Shown: positions 55,501 through 63,370, counted from the stretch's first letter. The stretch: 64,000 nucleotides of DNA from Halorientalis marina (GCF_023028345.1 NZ_CP095489.1:35425-99424); one strand, 5' to 3'. The notes: generated by a model from the letters alone, not told the origin. Numbers and translations are program-made.

Positions 55501-56072
55501 GACACGACAGGTGGAGACTGAAGTCAGTCGACGAGATTGCAACATCGTGGACCAGTAGCGGCGCAGTGGAGGCCACCAGCCCTGCCGATGTGCTCCGGAC
55601 AAAGAACCTGGCTGAGACGAGCGATACAAGGATGGCGTTCCACGCCCTGTTCGATACGTCTGCGGAACGAGGGCCAGGGTTTGACTTGATAGATCCCTTC
55701 GCGGCAATGCCAGAAACCGAGTCCGTCGTGTCTTGGACACCGGAGTGGATGTATCGGGTCGAGTCGAAAGCCGTCGCAGCGGAACGGATGCGAAGCGGCC
55801 GAATCAAATTAACCGGGAACGAGCTACGTATGGCGCTCCGTCCCGGACCGTTGTCCCCAGACGACGCAAACACGGACCAAGTGCGCGCATTCCGTTACAT
55901 AATCCGACTCGTCGGTTTCTCAACCGACTGGCGAAGTGACAATGACCGCACTGTAAATCTCTTAGATATAGACAACGTCGACGAGTTCGTCGGTATCGAG
56001 CGAGAGGAGCGGGAGATTCTAGAAAAGCTTCGTGGTGGGTCGTTCTACATCAGCTTCTATACTGAGGGATAG
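49554..56072 (+). CDS. giant GHKL (sacsin-type) ATPase
   Basis: A 2172-residue protein, one of the longest possible in such plasmids. The N terminus is a GHKL ATP-binding fold as in Hsp90/sacsin: N-box TILELIQNARDAIVESEEE at residues 54-72 with the Asn, G1-like LLIANSGEPFH near 85, and SIGEKGVGLKSILQLSE near 120. The remaining 2000 residues are acidic, with several Trp-rich helical segments and no other motif I recognise. The C terminus is GGSFYISFYTEG. A TATA-like ATTTATC lies about 38 bases upstream. Very large GHKL proteins recur in archaeal and bacterial defence islands; that role is inference. There is no partner gene immediately downstream. Confidence 0.8.
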   Translation: MMDTQAGVTSRISQLCHEEYIELLSGLNNRTAWNREGDLGYGNQVVSAAHDNRTILELIQNARDAIVESEEETNGRVAVIVGPESLLIANSGEPFHLDDDDVFEAVTSLGRSAKAKERDSIGEKGVGLKSILQLSEAFSIHSSVDGEDFSATFSRAKSAQMVLSMYERLLDTDSFVDRLGVTETQSDFLDTGRFSFSDQSVVPDSIDIDELVGQLLNEPRQPPPTPVDILTDIPRISLFRYPFLQNDTQADSTPLQTHLIRDNVSSANLSKRVDPQLADWLDEYRGDFSTVVELEYLDDQWRDLLDHIESVLTTSDKEGASTFTNRRSSEPVDRAAFCERRRREFWEECTDISPETLILLEEIEELDLIQVTHDETGQLQIIDRHQVCIDQADQRSIDEHSNTTRRSVDYTVQTADGTSQTRQYRRYTRTYDEVVPNDDQDERDEIHLLFERPPESTDNWNPSPKPLYLHYPIEKATTPFPFVVHAPFRVEFDRQSLADDQQNLQILDRLPDLIADAGTDLARGDERGASRDGFRQWMPWMTMPLRGEPSSGSGTPLTESVQEAVTLLQDSPIVPTDDTDAQCPRDTLLDPERIRGFETLRRDAPEAPLPAETVIESGDTWSQRVSTLQGDTEHTFRQCARRLGLTEVLERLFDDDTGNARGCIDILCEYWGLSGSAVSSGRWAVPVERVEHAEAYFETICSILTSASEGDELDLDDDSDVKRAAGRLGEKRVPLIPAEAHQANDTDASNGVTHLVRARSRGDTRQGHGAQRSERIVFRRTGSSQTSESIISELPSPPTTLPVFVVPFRTEWIGPLESFNRDWGTRNLDSPAEFYRRVAAEAGGYSGERTSDSSVIGYLSTLYETVTRGQIAKWLHPIPNRNRRFDEVEATLTGAKTNRLPSDYDDYLERRYTQQVELPIGHQDGQDETLPAEQIVFGTEWVSEFEAAADILEGIDSSSDRFFDAGSHEESRATTFRRWAAVIEKASSVTPSETPTLAEPESDYWQRVFGSWSSSEGLQRVLRLDFLIHLGVQIGPRIDWRWVLPTRGDDDREAGTISVADAQNLARGEPLNEDDGFDVPDEVLDTYTDVIWRSDNHPAFTATHSTGCGNNWLECDEETWAANDSQEALIPVWWYFPDLPQISDGRAREKYRDAILLLWPDLAETVANSAWLCSNWHSFSESPDGAAIPSLGTVQLAQAELWPVDSQFEDEGGNDRLTVEDGTTASAEKLIFDDAEQVRGAAQYLPRVDSSKLEQRLAPTSGSEAVDISSALRILGIREIDNLTPPMAAQRLNWFIGQFAVEKTPGQNPFDISASWSARALSVPIDALMRRLASGQTLADRLDERPEIRRWIRRDIWRLGTTVRITEGRNSKALKIGAEAPAPGAPSIAQQPVIFTQPLSSFSRDRLVRDARPFVERPSDSTEVARLLGTESSADEEATTVTFGIIIESEPPSPRPVSGGEVESGTDRLDTLRETLRQRQQYLLAAYLEQATAPDLEEKHDQLSAVVENRIAIVARDDDDDTQRNSAQWEPADGAKDGGLHIALFEDAVKRVDGDAIPPYLTADGIVQVLEQFDLADTFENVLFKGESALETEYRSALEEVRAEINELRTQRLEVIHHTLQGLVSTIAPTVSLTEGDELTVNARVTLNELHRLEDDPAAVTKSTLLQSWLNTLTEKCGFDNEVAIECIRAAATDDEAVRHRITYQLDQSVNSIDIDALVKAGYRWQTLETWPSAKGTAPVESYSTTIQRFRRFWNAVGRYEDEGEATLERAAKDAREATPAPKPNRRVAQFVPHAETLPSDICEVRLGALPYLKSTPEPLEHLRGAVRKWGRTEWEDLKQSDVIYTDQTIEERMESLIEAATTPNGGDKAFETVLAKFYGTTSDYATDEGRTREDLTNEWLQGRDESLDSLASQISADGSASGGGSPTIGDSSGGEYGQPNVGIDARGREGELICLNRAWQRFQAAPVSVRSSILDRLETWRGHDRWRLKSVDEIATSWTSSGAVEATSPADVLRTKNLAETSDTRMAFHALFDTSAERGPGFDLIDPFAAMPETESVVSWTPEWMYRVESKAVAAERMRSGRIKLTGNELRMALRPGPLSPDDANTDQVRAFRYIIRLVGFSTDWRSDNDRTVNLLDIDNVDEFVGIEREEREILEKLRGGSFYISFYTEG

Positions 56073-56601
56073 GAACGGCGAACTCCGAGAGTTCTGCGGG
56101 AGCGGCGATCGTAGTTCGCTATTTCTATCACTTGTGTAGCGTTTCAACAGAATCTATTCACCTATACCGCCCGAATAGACAGCCTGACACCACCCCTAGT
56201 CTTTCCTAGACACCAGATATGAATGGACTCGTGTGGAGTGCATAAATCGCAAGATAGCAGCACTAGACACCAGACTCACTAATCAGAGAGTTCCCGGACA
56301 GCCAACGAAATTTGGTGTCAGGTATCGCTGTCTTGCGATTTAGGGCCGAATTCCGCCACCAGACAGCAGGAAAATCAACCGATATATGGTGGGGGTGGCG
56401 GCCCAAAGTTATGTTCGCGGCCAACAGGGCCGAGGTGCCAGGCCGCAGGCCACGTGAGCGGGATTGCCACCCGGACGATGGCGGGAGGCGTGGAGGAGAG
56501 AGGACCACATCGCCGTCGTGGCTGAGACTAAGCGCCAGTGGTGACTGTTTATTGTGCCCCAGAATGGGTGTGGGGCGGTTCGTGCGCTGCCCCTGATTCG
56601 T
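56073..56601. other. non-coding region after the giant ATPase gene
   Basis: There is no gene in 529 bp. It contains a nested inverted repeat (56243-56342, separate entry) and two direct copies of TAGACACCAGA (near 56209 and 56263). The remainder has nothing recognisable. Confidence 0.5.
56243..56342. repeat. 100-bp nested inverted repeat
   Basis: Outer arms TAAATCGCAAGATAGC (56243-56258) and GCTGTCTTGCGATTTA (56327-56342) match 15 of 16. Inner arms GACACCA (near 56265) and TGGTGTC (near 56313) pair perfectly. The structure could be a small mobile derivative or a replication/regulatory cruciform. Confidence 0.65.
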
Positions 56602-56892
56602 ATGTCTGGTCCGGATAGATACGACGATACGGCAGACGATCACGAATGGTTCGAAGCAGAATTGCTCGCTCAGGATCGGGATGCCCGGTCACCGTCGACG
56701 GCGGATCTCGACGACGAGACGGCCCGCCAGCTGATTCGAGAGCTACTCGATGCCGGGACGGTCACACCGGTCGTCGACCAGCGGCTCCTCGTTCACGAGC
56801 CCAGCGACACAGCGTTCGAATCGATGCAGCAGCTCGCCGTCTTCCACACGGGCTGGATGGCCGCCCACGACGCCGGCGAGGCGGACGAATGA
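56602..56892 (+). CDS. small acidic protein of unknown function
   Basis: A 96-residue protein starting MSGPDRYDDTADDHEWFEAE. It is helical, with DDETARQLIRELLDAGTVTPVVDQRLLVHEPSDTAFESMQQLAVFHTGWMAAHD. It is the first gene of a group of small genes and overlaps the next by four bases (ATGA). This kind of pair, an acidic protein with a multi-CxxC protein, recurs on haloarchaeal plasmids. The function is unknown. Confidence 0.65.
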   Translation: MSGPDRYDDTADDHEWFEAELLAQDRDARSPSTADLDDETARQLIRELLDAGTVTPVVDQRLLVHEPSDTAFESMQQLAVFHTGWMAAHDAGEADE

Positions 56893-57218
56893 TGCAGCAG
56901 ACGCTGGCCGGCTGTGCCTTCTGCGAGGCGCCACCCGAGACAGAGACCGGGATCGCCTACACGTGGGGGAAAGAGGAGCGGGTCAGCCACCCGATTTGCG
57001 TCGACTGTGCGATTCAGGAGACGGCAAATCCCGACGAGCGTGATCACTACGCCTGTGACAGCTGTGGCCTTGTCGTCGACGCGCTCGCAGCGCTCACCCG
57101 GTTTCGGATCGAACTCGGCCATCTCGAAGGCCCGATACAGGTCTGTGCACGGTGTAGTCCCGGTGGGCCGGCAACGTACTGGACGCGCGACCTCGACACG
57201 CACATCGTCTCTGACTGA
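56889..57218 (+). CDS. zinc-finger protein with four CxxC motifs
   Basis: A 109-residue protein with four CxxC knuckles: CAFC, CVDC, CDSC and CARC. They are spaced so that two zinc ions could be bound. Between them lies YTWGKEERVSHPI and a helix ALAALTRFRIELGH. Coupled translation with the upstream gene is indicated by ATGA. Likely a nucleic-acid or protein-binding protein. Confidence 0.75.
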   Translation: MMQQTLAGCAFCEAPPETETGIAYTWGKEERVSHPICVDCAIQETANPDERDHYACDSCGLVVDALAALTRFRIELGHLEGPIQVCARCSPGGPATYWTRDLDTHIVSD

Positions 57219-57367
57219 TCCGCCGAGCGGTCGTCAAGGTGAGTGGAACGGCGACCACTCCGGGAGGGTCACAGTTGTCCGTAGCTGTCCCACCCCACGC
57301 CCCTGCAGCGTTGGTTGTGTCGCTGTCCCGTCGCTCCGCTATCTTCAACAGAAGGGCGCTCCTCGGG

Positions 57368-57724
57368 ATGACTATGGACTGCCCCGCGTGCGGGTCCCCA
57401 GTCACCCTTGAGGTCGGACCGGACCGGCCGCTTTCGACGTCGGTGTCCGACGCCGTCCTCGCAGCGGAAGAGGACGAGCAGATCGAGGTGACCCGAGACT
57501 GTTGGAACTGTGGCTGGCACGAAACGCGGGCGCTTCGCGTCGCATCAATCGACACGACCGCCGGCGACGAGACTGCCGTCAAGCGAGCCGCACTCATCGA
57601 CGAGATTACCGACGAGCTCGCGGCGACCGGGAGTGTGGACACGCTTGAGGAGACGCTGGCTGCGATCTGCCGGCAACGAGAAATCGACCCGGCGAGGACC
57701 GATACGGACGACGAGACGGAGTGA
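57368..57724 (+). CDS. zinc-finger protein with helical C terminus
   Basis: A 118-residue protein. CPAC near residue 5 and CWNCGWHE near 45 form a zinc ribbon. The C-terminal half is a helical acidic domain (AVKRAALIDEITDELAATGSVDTLEETLAAICRQRE). I take the ATG at 57368 because the zinc ribbon then begins directly; the longer frame to 57239 lacks haloarchaeal composition. It is followed by the next small gene after 6 bases. Confidence 0.7.
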   Translation: MTMDCPACGSPVTLEVGPDRPLSTSVSDAVLAAEEDEQIEVTRDCWNCGWHETRALRVASIDTTAGDETAVKRAALIDEITDELAATGSVDTLEETLAAICRQREIDPARTDTDDETE

Positions 57725-57730
57725 TCCATA

Positions 57731-58060
57731 ATGTCTGATGCTGAGCCCCTCTATAACGTTCGTGAGCAAACCGGGAATCCCGAGCACGCATCGGTCGACG
57801 ATGTGGTCGACCTCGTGATCCACCGGGCGCAGAACCCGCGAGCCGAGCACGAGGGTGCGCATTTCGATACGGCGGTAGCGGCTCTCGTCGACAGGTACGG
57901 AACGGAGTCGGTCCGGACACTCATCCACCGCATCCTCGTCGACGACGAGCCGTTTCGGACCGCCACGAACGGCCTCGAGATGCGCAACGTCGACGGTGTT
58001 CGGATCGGGACCGCTGCCAGCTGGTTCCTCGAGGAGCTGAACGCACAGGACGACCACTAA
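57731..58060 (+). CDS. hypothetical helical protein
   Basis: A 109-residue acidic protein without membrane segments or Cys. It contains SVDDVVDLVIHRAQNPRAEHEGAHFDTAVAALVDRYGTESVRTLIHRILVDDEPFRTATNGLEM. It is probably a helical bundle. It is the last of the run of small genes beginning at 56602. No family is recognised. Confidence 0.6.
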   Translation: MSDAEPLYNVREQTGNPEHASVDDVVDLVIHRAQNPRAEHEGAHFDTAVAALVDRYGTESVRTLIHRILVDDEPFRTATNGLEMRNVDGVRIGTAASWFLEELNAQDDH

Positions 58061-58143
58061 GGACCGGTTGAAAGCCCGCATCGACGGTTCGTCGAGTCCC
58101 CATTTTTAACTCCTATTCGTCCTATGTACCTGCCGAGGCCACA

Positions 58144-58404
58144 ATGGCTCCCTCCACCTCGAGAGACTCAGATACATCCCCCGATCTACTCGTTGAAATC
58201 ATCGAGACACTGGAAGCCCACGGGTTGGCGAGTGATTCGTATCAGCTCCACGATGCCGTCGATGTCGAGGCACTCGAGCGGCTTCTCGCATCCTCAGCCG
58301 GCGATGTCGAGGTGCGGTTCACTATAGAGGGAATCCATCTCGCCGTCAGCCAGGACGGCGTCGACGTCCTTCTCGACGAGCCAGCCGGAGCACCGGATCA
58401 GTAG
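58144..58404 (+). CDS. HalOD1-domain protein
   Basis: An 86-residue protein matching the halobacterial output domain HalOD1: LLVEIIETLEAHGLASDSYQLHDAVDVEALERLLASSAGDVEVRFTIEGIHLAVSQDGVDV. The domain, often attached to receiver domains, is thought to act in signal output; here it stands alone. The start is the ATG at 58144, with nothing coding upstream. Its ligand and target are unknown. Confidence 0.78.
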   Translation: MAPSTSRDSDTSPDLLVEIIETLEAHGLASDSYQLHDAVDVEALERLLASSAGDVEVRFTIEGIHLAVSQDGVDVLLDEPAGAPDQ

Positions 58405-58982
58405 CGCGATCGAATTCGTCGACGGCGACGTTCCCTGAAAGCCCTCGGCCGCTCGGCATCCCGCGACCACCGCTGCGCTCCTCGTCCCTGCGGTGCTTGC
58501 GGGGTCGGGGGACGACCGAGACGGCCTCGCCCTTTCTGAGTCCGCCAGGACGGTAGCTGGATCGCCGAGTGTCGCGGCCGGCTGGACAGGTGTGCACGTC
58601 ACGGCCCGCCCCGCTCGCCGCTGCCGCCCTCCGCGTCGCTCGCGACCGACCATTCCGGGCTGCCTGCCTGCAGTAGCGGGCGGGCTGCCGGGCTAAAATG
58701 AATGTGCCCTCGGCGCCAGCGGGAAAGCGTGGGGGGTTGCGCGGCGTGGCTGCTCACCCCCCACGCTTTCTCCGCTGGCCGCTCGCTCCGGGCGGGTCGG
58801 CGCGCGGTGCTGGTTGGGTCGTCGCACTCGGGCGCGCTCTCGCTCGCGCCCGGTAGGGCGCTCGCGAAGGCGCGAGCGAGAGCGCGCAGTCGGTGCTATC
58901 GGGCGTCGACATCGTCGGAAAACCGCGATGCTGGGACATCGCGGTGGCGGCGCGTGAGCGCCTTCGGAGCACTGAGACTCCA
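58405..58982. other. GC-rich non-coding region with hairpins, candidate origin
   Basis: 578 bp with no convincing gene on either strand. It is very rich in G and C and contains three strong inverted repeats (58715-58945), immediately before the RPA-like gene. It is a possible plasmid or single-strand origin, or an oriT. Confidence 0.45.
58715..58945. repeat. three consecutive large inverted repeats
   Basis: First: GCCAGCGGGAAAGCGTGGGGGGT (58715-58737) with its near-complement at 58756-58779. Second: GCGCGCTCTCGCTCGCGCC (58832-58850) and GGCGCGAGCGAGAGCGCGC (58869-58887), 19 perfect base pairs. Third: ACCGCGATG (58922-58930) and CATCGCGGT (58937-58945) with a 6-base loop. Each would form a stable hairpin. 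Confidence 0.7.
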
Positions 58983-59843
58983 ATGTCTAGTAACAACTCG
59001 AGTCGCAAGGTCGTTACGGTGGATGAACAGGCATTCGAACGAACCGAAGACGCCGGCGTCGACGAGGACGGCTTCGAGGTCGTCGACGACAAGCCGGAGT
59101 TCCGGGCGACGGTCCAGCAGGAAACGCAGGCGAAGGTGGATTCCAACCACCCAGACGGCATCGTCCAGGACTTCTCGCACCTGCCCCTCGCGCAGGAAGA
59201 GAAGATTCGCGCCCGAGAGGCCGAACTGGAGCACATCAGCGCCCAGGCGGAACTCGGCACCCAGGAGGGCCGGGCGAAGCGAACGCGCGAGGTGGTCACC
59301 GAACGGCGGCAGCGCAAGCGGAAGGAACGCACCCCCGAACGGACGGATCCGCGCGAACGCCTCTCTCGGATGGAGCTGGCGAAGGTGAACCAGGAAGCAG
59401 ACCGGATGGAACAGCGGCTTCGCACCGGTCACAGTCGGGCGGCCGTCTCGCGGGCGCTCGCAAAGCGGGTCGCCAAGGGGCAGGACATCACCGAAGCAGT
59501 GTTCGACACGATGGACGCGCTCAAGGCGGCCCCCGGCGCCATCTGCCCGATCGAGGACGTCCCAGACGTGCAGACAGATGAGGTGAGCATCGAAGGAGAA
59601 GTCGTTCAGCTCTGGGATGCTTCCAGCCCGAAGATCGCTCAAGTGGGCTTGGTCGCGGACGATACCGGGAAAATCAAGTTCACCTCGTGGCGAAAATCGG
59701 AGCCCGCCTTCGTCCAAGAAGGTGACACCGTCCGGATGCGGGCGGTCAAGAAGAACTGGTACGAGGGACGGTGTTCACTCGCCGTGACCTACGACAGTAT
59801 GATCGTTTTCCCAGAGCGCGACCGCCGCTGGTGGGAAGAGTAG
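58983..59843 (+). CDS. RPA-like OB-fold single-stranded DNA-binding protein
   Basis: A 286-residue protein. The N-terminal 90 residues are acidic. A strongly helical, basic-acidic region follows (EVVTERRQRKRKERTPERTDPRERLSRMELAKVNQEADRMEQRLRTG), then ALAKRVAKGQDITEAVFDTMDALKAAPGAI. The C terminus is an OB-fold: DEVSIEGEVVQLWDASSPKIAQVGLVADDTGKIKFTSWRKSE and VRMRAVKKNWYEGRCSLAVTYDSMIVF. Proteins of this kind coat single-stranded DNA in replication and repair. The start is ATG 58983. It sits next to a hairpin-rich region, which suits a ssDNA role. Confidence 0.82.
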   Translation: MSSNNSSRKVVTVDEQAFERTEDAGVDEDGFEVVDDKPEFRATVQQETQAKVDSNHPDGIVQDFSHLPLAQEEKIRAREAELEHISAQAELGTQEGRAKRTREVVTERRQRKRKERTPERTDPRERLSRMELAKVNQEADRMEQRLRTGHSRAAVSRALAKRVAKGQDITEAVFDTMDALKAAPGAICPIEDVPDVQTDEVSIEGEVVQLWDASSPKIAQVGLVADDTGKIKFTSWRKSEPAFVQEGDTVRMRAVKKNWYEGRCSLAVTYDSMIVFPERDRRWWEE

Positions 59844-59844
59844 G

Positions 59845-59864
59845 GGGCTGTATGCCCTCTTTTT
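59845..59864 (+). terminator. hairpin plus T-run after the RPA-like gene
   Basis: GGGCTGTATGCCC-type stem directly behind the stop at 59841-59843, followed by CTCTTTTT. Confidence 0.55.
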
Positions 59865-60035
59865 GGTGTGTGCCGGACCGACCCAAGCCCCGCCGCCCCA
59901 CCCTCCGCTCCGTGCTCGTTCCCTCCGGTCGCTGCGCGCGCAGCCACGACCGACCCACCCCTGGCACATACATCAGTTCTAACATTCTACGATTGTCGAA
60001 GATATATAGAAATCATTCTGGATGTCTGGGATGAT

Positions 60036-60857
60036 CTACTGCCGATATCTTCGGTAGAACAAATAAATAGTGGGCCCGAAAAATCCCAATAGAAGCCCTA
60101 GATAGTGGGATAGAATGTTCACAGCGCCGTCGCCTTGGGCGATGTCTTGAGGAAAGAGCAGTACAGGAGACACCAAGAATAGGAGGCCCGCGATCATTAC
60201 CAGTTCAAAATAGCCTTCCATCGAGGTTAGCCCGGCAGCGGCTTCCTTTACCTCCTCAAGGCCTACCTGGTAGATGTCGTAGACGGTGATCAATACGGCG
60301 AACAGCAGGATGCCAGCTGCTGCAGTAACGCCGGAGTAGGTTCCTGCGATGATCGCGGCGGCTATGAGAAACAGTACGACTCCGTGGACTGGTTCTATCT
60401 CCTCTGAGACCTTGTTGTGGATGAATAGAAATAGCGAGACGGGAAGGAGCCCGAAAAATGCGGAGCCGATTCCAGAGAAGCCTGCTCCGGTTCCAGAGCC
60501 AAGAGCGACTATGTTGCTCAGAGCTATGACGAACGGGAGGATGAAGAGGAATGCCAGGAACGTATATCGGAACAGCTTCCGTTCATCAGCCAGCACGAAA
60601 AGCAGGTATATTGGACCGATCAGAACGCAGTAAGCCGCCAAGTTATTGCTGAAGTGATTGAATCCTCGATGCACATAGGCCGAGCTCCAGAGATTGACGA
60701 TAGAGTAATTACCGTAGTCCAGGATCAAAGAGTTCTGAATTGACTCAGGAAGCAGGAAGATCAACGAAAGAAAGATCGGCACCGAGAAAATCAAAGCCAA
60801 ATCCGATACCCGCGCATTCTCTCTTACTTCGCTCCGGAAATCACCAAGCCACGCCAT
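60036..60857 (-). CDS. rhomboid-family intramembrane serine protease
   Basis: A 273-residue membrane protein with six to seven hydrophobic segments. The rhomboid residues are present: HRGFNHFSNNLAAY (residues 63-76) with the conserved His/Asn, GAGFSGIGSAFFGL with nucleophile Ser128, and NILSHYLGLLLGFFGP with His251. That gives a Ser/His dyad in the usual positions for intramembrane cleavage. It stands alone on the minus strand, divergent from the next two genes. Codon use is less GC-biased than neighbours on the left, suggesting recent arrival. The substrate is unknown. Confidence 0.85.
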   Translation of the reverse strand: MAWLGDFRSEVRENARVSDLALIFSVPIFLSLIFLLPESIQNSLILDYGNYSIVNLWSSAYVHRGFNHFSNNLAAYCVLIGPIYLLFVLADERKLFRYTFLAFLFILPFVIALSNIVALGSGTGAGFSGIGSAFFGLLPVSLFLFIHNKVSEEIEPVHGVVLFLIAAAIIAGTYSGVTAAAGILLFAVLITVYDIYQVGLEEVKEAAAGLTSMEGYFELVMIAGLLFLVSPVLLFPQDIAQGDGAVNILSHYLGLLLGFFGPTIYLFYRRYRQ

Positions 60858-61118
60858 AGAACGAAAAACCCCTTCAGGACCTAAATAATCACACTTTAGG
60901 CGGGTATTCGAAGCCTGATGTTACTGTTCTGGGTTCGAAAGCCTGAGAAGCACTTCGATAGAGGAGACTAAGAAAAGCTCGAGCAGGTTCTGGAAAACGT
61001 CGAGCAGACCGTACCGGACAGTGAGTTAGCAGGCCGGTCGATGATAGACTCATCCGTCTGAGAGGGTAACAAAGATAACAGTTGATACACCATTGCTCGA
61101 CAGAAAGTTGATTTTGGT

Positions 61119-63356
61119 ATGAGGGTTCGTTACTGGATTAGATATCTGCTTTATATAGCATGGAGGCGCATAAAAGCGATTTTCAGCGTTTCTCTTTATA
61201 GGTACGGAGAGCTTCTGTGCCTAGCTTCCGCTTTGACCCTCATTCTCCTGATAATAACGGTTGTCTGGAGACCTTTCGGAATAGGCTCGATTATTCAAGA
61301 GGTTTCTAATCCGGCTATCTTCGATCAGTCGCTCAGCTTGATTCTAAATTTTATGAGCGTGATATTTCTCTTGGTGATATTCTTAATTCAGAATGCGAAT
61401 CAAGAGTACTCGCCGCGCCTTTCGATGCTCATTTTCAAAGACAAGTACCTCATAGGGATCCTTGTTTTTATCCTCGGATTCTCAGCCTTCAACTTGACAG
61501 GCCTGTATCTGGATTGGGCGTCGCCGTATGATTTGATTAGCTACGTTCTGTCAATTATTGCAGTTCTCTTGATTGGTGCTATTATCCTCTTCACGGGCTA
61601 CTTCCTGAATATCTCGAATATTGTGGACTACGTCACGGGTCGGATGCTGCGAAAGATTGAGCCGCGTAATATCTATTCGACTTGGAGGCCTCTTGTCCCG
61701 GAGCACGACGAGGAGTTTTCTGAGGATTTGGTCAAGGATGTTCATCTCTTGTTTTCGACAGGGAGCAGGGCTATTGAGAAAGACCAGAGAGAGGTGTTTG
61801 AATCGACCCTGAATTCGATCTCTGTGGTCTCAGATCGGTATTTGGAGCAGACTAGCGGTGAGATTACGAATGACGACTTCATTAATGAAGTCGCAAACTA
61901 CTTCGAGTTCTTGATTAGAACGGCACTGGAAGAGGATTCACGGCAAAAATATCTGGATGATATCGCGGAGGCGATGGGTGATATAGCTCTCTCGATTGTC
62001 GAGCATCGGGACATGGGCGGTCAGAGCCAGATGGCGGGTCGCCTTTTGAAGTCGATGAAGGACCTGTTTTTCAAGTCATATAGTCTAGATCTGACCTCGG
62101 TCGGGCACGTCTGCATCGACAAGATCGACGAAGTATCCGTCGCAGCCTTGGAAGATGGAGATTACAGCTCTTATAACTATTACAACAGTCACTTAGACGA
62201 CATCGCAGATATTTCTGCGGAAGCTAAGCAGTACTATTCGGCACTGCTTCTCCAGAGAGCATTGAATAAGTACCAGTGGCAGTACGTGAAACTGGTACAG
62301 CTTCTACTCGATGAAAAGCTTGCAGTCGAGGAATGGCAGATCCGAGACTTCTTTGACGACCTGGCCAGCAGATTCAACGAAGCAACCAGTGAGACCTCAC
62401 TTAGCCAAGAACAGCTTCTCTATGCGGCCCTGTACGGAGCGAATTCGTTCAACTGGAAGCTCAAGAGAGCAGATATCCAAGGGATTGAGAATCCACGTAT
62501 TGAACGGATCACGAAGGAATATCTCGAAGAGTACATCGACTTCCACCATCGGATTCTTACGACCGATATCGGTAACAAACACTCCTCTTCCTACAGTGTG
62601 TTTCCGGAGATGCTCTACCTTGTTTGCTACAAAATCGAACTCAGCGACGAGTTCGAGTCAGAACTGTTGAAGCAGATCAACGATAACTGGCTTGACTACA
62701 TCGAGCAGTACTATCAACACTGTATCGAGGAAGACGAAGGAGTCTACTCAAAGGTAGAGGAGAGTATGATGGACTACTACGCTCTCCAGATCATTTTCCA
62801 CCGAGAAGACAAAGAATCACTCCAAGAGTTCACTGGAGACTTTGTGAATCTCTATAGTAACTTGCCGAAGAACCAGGACGGAAGATGGGGAGATGCAGTG
62901 AATCGGTCTCTCTACAAGCATTTGAAGCTGTATGGCTGCTGGCTGAGTCTGTCGTTGGATGTTCAAAAGGACTTCCCCAAATTGTTCGATGTATTGGTGT
63001 CTGATTTCCAAGACGTGGTACAGAGAGGAAAGGCCCTTCCGGCATCCCCTACACAGAAGTTTGGTTATGCATCGAAGCACGGTGGTGATTGGGTTAGACC
63101 TTGGACAATGTCTGGATCCCAGGTTTGGGGAAGCAAGGTTCAGTATGCTATCTCAGCCGAGATGAATCAGAACTTTGGGCAAGACAATCAGCTACACCAT
63201 GAATTAGCGGAAGGAATAGAAGGGGCAGATAAGCCAAGAGAAAGGCAGTATCGATGGTTCCACTTCGAATTGAAAACCCGTCATGATATCCGATCAGCAG
63301 TAGCTAAGGGTACAGCTCTAAGGGAGTACCTGAGTCACAGGGAAAATACTCGGTGA
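61119..63356 (+). CDS. DUF2254-like membrane protein with large cytoplasmic domain
   Basis: A 745-residue protein. The first 180 residues contain four hydrophobic segments (LASALTLILLIITVVW, LILNFMSVIFLLVIFLI, YLIGILVFILGFSAF and LISYVLSIIAVLLIGAIILFTGYFL) with QNANQEYSPRLSMLIFKDKYL. This is the signature stretch of DUF2254 membrane proteins. The remaining 560 residues are a helical, acidic cytoplasmic part with no enzyme motif (DFINEVANYFEFLIRTALEED and others). It is followed after 14 bases by the kinase-like gene. Function unknown; a signalling or gating role is conceivable. Confidence 0.7.
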   Translation: MRVRYWIRYLLYIAWRRIKAIFSVSLYRYGELLCLASALTLILLIITVVWRPFGIGSIIQEVSNPAIFDQSLSLILNFMSVIFLLVIFLIQNANQEYSPRLSMLIFKDKYLIGILVFILGFSAFNLTGLYLDWASPYDLISYVLSIIAVLLIGAIILFTGYFLNISNIVDYVTGRMLRKIEPRNIYSTWRPLVPEHDEEFSEDLVKDVHLLFSTGSRAIEKDQREVFESTLNSISVVSDRYLEQTSGEITNDDFINEVANYFEFLIRTALEEDSRQKYLDDIAEAMGDIALSIVEHRDMGGQSQMAGRLLKSMKDLFFKSYSLDLTSVGHVCIDKIDEVSVAALEDGDYSSYNYYNSHLDDIADISAEAKQYYSALLLQRALNKYQWQYVKLVQLLLDEKLAVEEWQIRDFFDDLASRFNEATSETSLSQEQLLYAALYGANSFNWKLKRADIQGIENPRIERITKEYLEEYIDFHHRILTTDIGNKHSSSYSVFPEMLYLVCYKIELSDEFESELLKQINDNWLDYIEQYYQHCIEEDEGVYSKVEESMMDYYALQIIFHREDKESLQEFTGDFVNLYSNLPKNQDGRWGDAVNRSLYKHLKLYGCWLSLSLDVQKDFPKLFDVLVSDFQDVVQRGKALPASPTQKFGYASKHGGDWVRPWTMSGSQVWGSKVQYAISAEMNQNFGQDNQLHHELAEGIEGADKPRERQYRWFHFELKTRHDIRSAVAKGTALREYLSHRENTR

Positions 63357-63370
63357 CTAGCTGAAGAACG

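Noticed and set aside
58702..59388. A 228-codon frame across the hairpin region into the RPA-like gene
   Set aside because: Arg/Ser/Ala-rich, runs through inverted repeats and overlaps the OB-fold gene in another frame; typical chance frame in GC-rich DNA.
60900..61110. Possible gene fragment reading EKLEQVLENVEQTVPDSELAGRSM
   Set aside because: Only about 30 codons with stops on both sides and no recognisable family; noted as a possible remnant but not supported.
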